Below the pieces are notes generated by a model. The model worked only from the letters and a program-made list of their open reading frames with translations, was not told the DNA's origin and ran no database searches. 64,000 bases of DNA, taken from assembly GCA_014529385.2 (NCBI GenBank), contig CM043954.1:96615247-96679246 (forward strand), written 5' to 3'. Positions within the stretch are counted from its first letter, which is position 1; each line of letters begins with the position of its first letter. Both the position numbers and the translations under genes were made by a program. The DNA is from Adiantum capillus-veneris (lineage: Eukaryota > Streptophyta > Polypodiopsida > Polypodiales > Pteridaceae). Shown one piece after another: positions 58,226 through 64,000 of the stretch.

Positions 58226-58621
58226 TCTAACAACTTTTAGGTGTAAACTTTTTAGGTGTACTTTGGCACTTCAAGCCCTAGTTGCTACTCCTCTTTACCC
58301 CTTTAGAAAAAGCACTCAAGCTACTGTACCCGTGGCTCGAATACCATTAATTGCAAGGAATAGAAGAGAGGGTCTTTCCACACCAAAACAGCACCGGCTC
58401 CTGGCAAGCTTCTAATATCTCAATAGTGGTTAACAAGCCCTGCAGGACTCCACTATTAAGACCATAGCTCTCGACGATGATGCCTGGTTAACTGCACGAA
58501 GGCAGGCGCACTGTAAGGCTGAAAAATCCCTATTCTACTTACTCCCAGGCAATTAATAATACCAGCCATTTATAGCTAGCTTGAGGATCTCCCTTCTTGA
58601 GCAAGAAAACAGAAACCTTGT
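58226..58621 (-). other. 5' leader of the second gypsy element
   Basis: Between the gag start and the primer-binding site; no coding signal. Confidence 0.7.
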
Positions 58622-58633
58622 GCTCTGATACCA
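58622..58633 (-). other. tRNA primer-binding site of the second gypsy element
   Basis: GCTCTGATACCA on the plus strand (initiator Met-tRNA type), one base from the LTR. Confidence 0.92.
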
Positions 58634-58634
58634 A

Positions 58635-59822
58635 TGTAACATTTAATGGCCTAAAAACTTGTGTGTAGCGGAAATTAGCATGAACATAGTGGGCATTTCA
58701 TTAGAATATATTCCTAATGAGAATTACAAGAGTGCTTGGGTGGAGAGAGAAAAAAAAAGCATAACACCTAGTTAGATAGCATGAACAATACTTTCAAAAG
58801 AGAGAGAAATTAAGCTATTGACAACAGTTGAGGACCGGATTTGCATGGAGCCGGTCCCCCCTCCAAAAGGCTTTGTATTATGGTGTCTCCCATCAAGAGA
58901 GACATTGTACAATACAATTCTTTGTGTTCCTTCAAGACTAGCTAGTGCAATGAAGATGAAAGCTTCATGAACTAAGCAAAACACTTAGCAAACACAACAT
59001 CAATATCCCTGGTCTCAGACCCAAGACCTCACACACCTTCGAAGATGGTGAGAGCTAGCAGGGTATGAGAGTAGATTGAGAGGAAGGAGTATTTTATGAG
59101 AAAGATGTACATCTCCTCACATAATCACTCATATTAGCATAGCTTAGCTTAGTAATTAGCATGGTGGAGGAAATGAGCATGCATTGAAGCTTGGCTCTTG
59201 GTTGGATTTGCATCACAAAGCCAAGAGTTGTTGGTGTAGGCCTCCCTTCTCACAAGCTTGGAGTAGGTGGTAAGCTTTCCATTAAAGCTTGAGAAGGAGA
59301 GAGAGTCTTCTTTACTTCACACATAAGATTGTGTGAGTGTGTGTGTGTTAATGCCTTGCAAAAATCAGCCCCCTCTCTGTCTTGGGCGAGCCCCCTTGCT
59401 ATTTGCTCTTGCCGTCCTCCCATTGGACCTCCCTAGAGCTAGCCAATGACAATTAAGCAGCATAAGTGATAGCCTTCTGACATGTGTCCCCCTTTCCCCT
59501 TTTGTGAGAGCTTAAGGTAATTTAATAATTCAACTAAACTGTCATTGGACCCCTTTGCCTCATGGCCAATAGGAATCAGGCAAGCCATTGGGCTACTGAA
59601 TGCTCATTGGACCACTTGGGAGACTTTCCAATAGTCTTCTAGAGGACTTAATTCTCATTGGTTCTTTTATTAAGTGTTTTTAAATTAATTAAACTAGATT
59701 TACTCTAGCCTAATTCTCATTGGTGCACCTCCAAGGCCATCCAATAGGAATTGGGTACACCTTGTGGGCATCTGGCCTAGGGAGCTGACATGTGTCCCTC
59801 ATTCCCTTTGTGTAAAGGGAGC

Positions 59823-59870
<48 letters not shown>

Positions 59871-60248
59871 ACTTCTCTCTCATCCCCTACATGCTAGGCT
59901 CACCCCCTCCTATGTAGGGATGTGCAAAGACTTTTTTGGACACACACAAAGCATCCAATTCCCCTATGGTTGACCTTTGGACACAACCTTTGAATTTTGG
60001 AACCTTAGCATTTTGGAAGTCTTAATGGGATGAACCTTAGGGTCTTTTTAGCCCATTGTTGTACATGGCTCTTTTGCAGATGGCCCCCCCTTTGGATCCC
60101 TACTTTCCCTCCTTTGGATCCCTACTGTGGCCAGTCTGCTAGCTTGACCAATATTCTAGATTTTTCTCCCTTGGCACTTCCCCATATTAAATGATTAGTT
60201 TAACATGAGAAAATCATTTAGGAGAATTAGATATTGATTATTATGACA
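58635..60248 (-). repeat. 5' LTR of the second gypsy element
   Basis: Partner of 52420-54001. The (TG)n at about 59824-59869 is about 46 bp, more than double that in the other LTR. Confidence 0.95.
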
Positions 60249-60470
60249 GTTTTAGTCTATTCCCTTAAGCAACACATTCCCAAGTTTAACAAAAAGGAAA
60301 ATGGACCGTTTATCATTGAAGATGTATCTCCTAGTGGAGAAGTCAAGTTGTCCACCCTAGATGGTGAACCAATGGCTAATTGGATTAGCGGATGTCGTTT
60401 AAAGAAGTACAATTTGCCGCTAATCAATGAATTTCTAGAAAGAATGGATGCAGCCAAGAAAAGGAGATAA
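60249..60470 (+). pseudogene. gypsy integrase C-terminal tail (continuation)
   Basis: Follows the second GTTTT. Reads SLKQHIPKFNKKENGPFIIEDV, GEVKLSTLDGEP, NWISGCRLKKYN, the barrel-like C-terminal region of gypsy integrases, ending at a TAA at 60468-60470. Confidence 0.85.
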
Positions 60471-60581
60471 AACGACAGCATGTTATTGATGAACCCCAAG
60501 AAGAAGCTTGGATTCTGATACTCAAAAGAAAAGATGCTCTTAAGAATCATCAACCTATTCCCATCAACACCCTGGAAATAG

Positions 60582-61094
60582 ATGACCCACAATGGGAATT
60601 GTCAAAAGATGCAGTGTCAAACAAATGAGGAATGGTTAGATGTAATGGACCTTTGCATCAAAGTACAACTCAACAATCATAGCACAAATTATTTGGTCGA
60701 TACAGGAGCTAGAGTAAATGCAGCCAGTTATTCCATGTACAAGAAAGCAACAACTCAGTCATTGACAGCAGCAGGAATAGCGACAATAAAAGGATGCAAC
60801 AAGAACCCAACACCAACATTGGGAGTAGTCAACTTGAATGTGATAGTACATGGATGTTCATACCCTCATAAGTTTGTATGCTTACCAGATGAACACATGA
60901 ATGAGGCGATGATTCTTGGAATTCCATGGATGCGGACATACAAGGCAGTACCAGATTGGGATACGAATCATCTCAAGCTATCACCTAAAGGCGGGCAACT
61001 CATTATTCCAATTGCACCAAGAAAGGAGGAATGGAAAGGAAGCAATCAGCAGACCAAAACACAAAGTAATCAATCTTCTCCATCCTATCGATAA
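60582..61094 (+). pseudogene. Second retropepsin-like aspartic protease, 3' of integrase
   Basis: 170 codons, apparently uninterrupted. NYLVDTGARVNAAS is a DTGA active site; AMILGIPWMRTY is the ILG element that closes the retropepsin fold, with the expected spacing of about 85 residues. The N- and C-terminal parts are polar. The same element already has a DSGA protease at about 48130, so this is an extra, differently placed one. It may be an additional 3' ORF of the gypsy lineage or the fragment of another element. Marked pseudogene because its host element is dead. Confidence 0.75.
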
Positions 61095-61750
61095 GCAAAT
61101 GCTACAGATAGCATGCAAGGAGTCAGGAAAATTTGGGTACCGAAAGCACAGCTTAAGGACAAGCCGATTCAAATTTGGGTGCCCAAAACATCATCGACAA
61201 TACCAAAGACGGTTTCAAAGGTCAAAACACAGAGACAAGCATCTTCGAATAGGGAACCTAGCACTAAATGGATGTGGAAGAAAAAGGAACACTTATCTTC
61301 TCTACAAACTGCAAAATCAATCAAGCAATGGAGAGTTAAACCTCAGAAACCTCAACCACACCATTTTGACCAAGACAAACCGAGATATCAATTGCGAGTA
61401 AAAGCTCAGCACCATTCATTATTGCTACCAAAAGCTCAAAAAATCAGTGTGCTAAAGCATCCTGATAATACAATCAAGTAAAGAGCACACAAGCCACAAG
61501 AATTGCTCTTTGGAAGACAGCAACAACAAGCCTCGACATCAGAAACCCTTGAGTTAATCACTCAAGACCCACCTGTTGCACAACATAATGGTTTGAACTG
61601 CATTGATCTTCAAAGCATAGTAGAGCCAACCAAGGCTATGCATAGACACGATTGTTCAGCCCATGCAAACAGTCGTCCCGGAGTACGCCATCTAGGAGGG
61701 GTGAAAGATACTAAGTAATTAAGGACAATGTCTGAAGAGGGAGGAAAAAC
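61095..61750 (+). other. 3' end of the first gypsy element
   Basis: Gln/Lys/Ser-rich short frames (61113-61481, 61503-61718) without motifs; ends with the purine tract 61734-61750. Confidence 0.5.
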
Positions 61751-63461
61751 ATTTGATGTTAATGCACGTTTTTTTGCAAAATTACCTAATAATACCCTTA
61801 TAGATCATCAACAAGTAAAATTTAACTGATAATATCTCCCCGATGAGTGTAAATAGTGTATATACTATCAAAAAATCATCAAAAAATAGTCCTTTTTAAT
61901 TATTTTTCATCATTTTTCTCGATATTGAGACTTTAAAATCGAGAAATCCAACAAGAAACAATAAAGTTATGTTTTTCAATGGATTTTATTAATTATTAAA
62001 TTTTTACTTTGCTTTTTTAGTGTATTTTGTTATTTTCTTTGATTTTTTAATAAACAGGTCAAAAATTAATAATAAGTAGCAAAGGAGCTTAGATGGAGAG
62101 ACTGAAGACATGGTGTGATCAGAAAGTCAAGGCGGACAAACACAAAAAAAAATTCAATCAAATCGGAAGATGGAAGCGGGAAGATTAAATTAGGCGACCA
62201 AACCTACTTTTGCAAAATTCTTGCAGAATGAGCTACAGGAATCCGATTAGGGAAATTTTTGAGTCTAACATAGATTTCATGGCCTAGTAGGACTAACGGG
62301 GGAATCTGGGAAAAAATGGTTTGGGAAGTCTGGGTATAGATATCCTAGGTAGGCTAAAACCACCTCATTTCCACTTGTTGCCTTTGGAGAGAGAGCTTTT
62401 CGACTTCTTCGCGTGTACTTTCGGTAGTCTACAATTGTCCGTTTTCAACGCCGTCTCACACGAGACATGAGGGGTAAGTTCTTTACTCATCAATGATCCA
62501 TTTTGTAGGGCCGGTAGCTAGTCAAAACCCCTAGTTAAAACCCTAGAATCCAAGCAGTGCACGAAGACCACCGACCAGAAATCGACAGTAGCGGCCCGTC
62601 AGCTCAACCAAATCGGATGAAATTTGAACTGTAGCATACCCCAACATATTAGAACACTTCTATATCAACAATTGACCATTCGGCAAGGCTTGACAGGTCC
62701 CAAGTAGAAAATCTAGGTTTTTGACAAATGCCAGAATTGTATTGTGACTCCACAGACAACTTACCTACGAGGTCTATACACAATGCATATGATTGGTTTT
62801 GTGAAATCAATCAAGCAAAGCCCTCGAAAATCAGAGAACGGCTCGAAGGCTACAAAGTTTCACATTCGATATACGAGCTCAAACTGACTCCAAATGGGCC
62901 AAAATTGGATGAGTTGCTTCACGACTATGTTGCGGACAAGTCTATAGCCTCAAAAGCGACTAACCAACTCAACTGGTAGTGTAGTCACAAAAATAAGATA
63001 TTTCAGAGTCGACAAAGCATAAAGTGATGCCGGAAAGACCAAACTTTACCAAATTCAATTTAGGACTTGTTTTAGGTGTATAGAATGTGTTTAGGTCAAA
63101 ATTTTTAGGTTTTGCATGAAAAATATGACTTTTGTAAATAATCATGATTATTTACTTTTGCACTATTTTGCAACTTTGTCATCATAGATCCAAAGTACAT
63201 GATCCCCTAAGGCCACTAGACAAGTTTGAATAAATTTGGATCTCAAAATCTCAAAATTTCTTGACATCTACTGTTCCAGAGACCTAAAGCCTAAATCTGG
63301 CACCATTTTCACCCAATGCACTCAAATGAGCCCATATTTCACTCAGAGTATGTATTTGGTATATATTTCAAGCCTATAATGCCAAATTTGCAAAAAGTTG
63401 AAAAATTTACTCAGCTAATATAAATAATCGCGATTATTTACTTTTGTAACAAATTTTTGTT
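61751..63461. other. Retroelement-like non-coding region, possible gypsy LTR
   Basis: AT-rich. A small frame at 62728-62979 (MPELYCDSTDNLPTRS) is unrecognised. Carries two copies of the 22-nt palindrome (63134-63155 with CATG core; 63420-63441). Style and palindromes are shared with 40480-41480, which suggests a related regulatory or LTR region. Confidence 0.45.
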
Positions 63462-63990
63462 TTGAGTCAAGAATGCCACTTGAAGAGCATAACACCACAG
63501 TGTTCACAGGAAGATTCAAGAGCGAGGAAGGACATCAGGTATAGCTGCAACTTCTATTTAAAGAAGTGTATGATGTTGCTACAAAGCCCGAGACCAAAGA
63601 AGCCAACCGAAGGCTGGGACTTAGAGATTTCTTTGAACAAGAGCCGTGTGGAGTGGACTTCCAAAAAGCTTATGAGCTTTTTTCCACAATCAAAGAAGAT
63701 GGAACCGCTCAAATCTCTGACCAGCAAGGGAACAAAGTTGAAGTGGAGATTACCAAAGAGATAGTGGTAGAAGCACTCAAACTGCCACCATAGGGAATGA
63801 CAATGAGGGCAAGGGATAGAAAGACGGCAGGAACCTTCACCAAGGAAACCGCCGCTGCTACATTTGCCGACCTCATCCAAAAACAGGTGGAAGAGCCCGC
63901 AAGGTTGTGCCACCAGCACTTCCACTTCCTCGCCAAAAGACCGCCAAGGTATATGACACCTAATCATGAGGTTGCCACAACCTTTACACA
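63462..63990 (+). pseudogene. Fragment of an unrecognised retroelement-type frame
   Basis: The frame 63566-63793 reads NRRLGLRDFFEQEPCGVDF and VEVEITKEIVVEALKLPP, a pattern I associate with N-terminal gag regions of plant gypsy elements. It is broken by TAG at 63791-63793 and continues in sense to the window edge. Low certainty. Confidence 0.4.
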
Positions 63991-64000
63991 AATTCTCAAA

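Larger units (their letters stand above)
52420..60248 (-). mobile_element. Ty3/gypsy retrotransposon, minus strand, inserted in the first gypsy integrase
   Basis: LTRs of 1582 bp (52420-54001) and 1614 bp (58635-60248), highly similar, with TG..CA ends. Target duplication GTTTT at 52415-52419 and 60249-60253. A Met-tRNA primer site lies at 58622-58633 and a purine tract AAAGAGAGAGGTAA (minus strand) beside the left LTR at 54002-54015. Minus-strand order gag, protease, RT, RNase H, integrase remnants. Two internal deletions removed most of RNase H plus the integrase zinc domain, and the integrase catalytic core. The well-kept LTRs suggest it is the youngest insertion here. Confidence 0.95.

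Noticed and set aside
61754-63461. 3' LTR of the first gypsy element
   Set aside because: A purine tract precedes it, but I could not find the matching 5' LTR near 39900-41600. Only the palindromes and general style agree, so no LTR is claimed.

Overview
ORGANISM. This is nuclear DNA of a land plant with a large, transposon-rich genome. It has spliceosomal GT-AG introns, plant-type Ty1/copia and Ty3/gypsy retrotransposons, CACTA and hAT DNA transposons, and very long GA, CA and TG microsatellites. The one undamaged host gene is an intronless glycosyltransferase family 34 gene (xyloglucan xylosyltransferase type). A fern or other seed-free vascular plant is my guess from the microsatellite and repeat style; the sequence does not prove it.

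LAYOUT. (1) 1-4100: intergenic DNA with microsatellites, then a decayed CACTA (TNP2) transposase. (2) 4101-14587: a minus-strand copia element, cut open by three later insertions whose target duplications can be read: a 2.1-kb element at 4491-6602 (ATACT/ATACT), a solo LTR at 7377-7599 (GTCAT/GTCAT) and a 5.2-kb coding-less LTR element at 8747-13995 (GCAAA/GCGAA). (3) 14588-16411: microsatellite and a dispersed repeat. (4) 16420-34543: an 18.1-kb hAT-type element with an 8-bp duplication (ATTATGAG) and a nearby paralogous copy of its empty target. It carries a hAT transposase, a RING-H2 protein and a Ser/Thr kinase. Inside it, bounded by a perfect 29-nt inverted repeat (23097-23125 / 32881-32909), lies a 9.8-kb block with a transposase-like gene of unknown family, an acidic unknown protein, a divergent histone H3 fused to a Ulp1/C48-type protease with an H1-like tail, and a protein with a BAH-like region. 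(5) 34552-41631: intergenic DNA, a long hairpin, and the GT34 gene at 37211-38854. (6) 41632 to about 61750: a plus-strand gypsy element split by a CACTA element (42706-45712, TAA/TAA) and by a second, minus-strand gypsy element (52420-60248, GTTTT/GTTTT). (7) About 61750-64000: further retroelement-like sequence.

HOW IT FITS TOGETHER. Apart from GT34, almost every reading frame is a decaying mobile-element gene. Several stops read as CAG to TAG, the change expected from deamination of CHG-methylated cytosine. The candidate undescribed system is the hAT element with its cargo: H3 tail plus H3 histone fold, SUMO/ubiquitin-like protease, RING finger, kinase and possible histone reader. Together these look like chromatin and post-translational-modification functions carried by a transposon. 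The genes here are damaged, so the window shows a fossil of such a system; an active copy would have to be found elsewhere in the genome.
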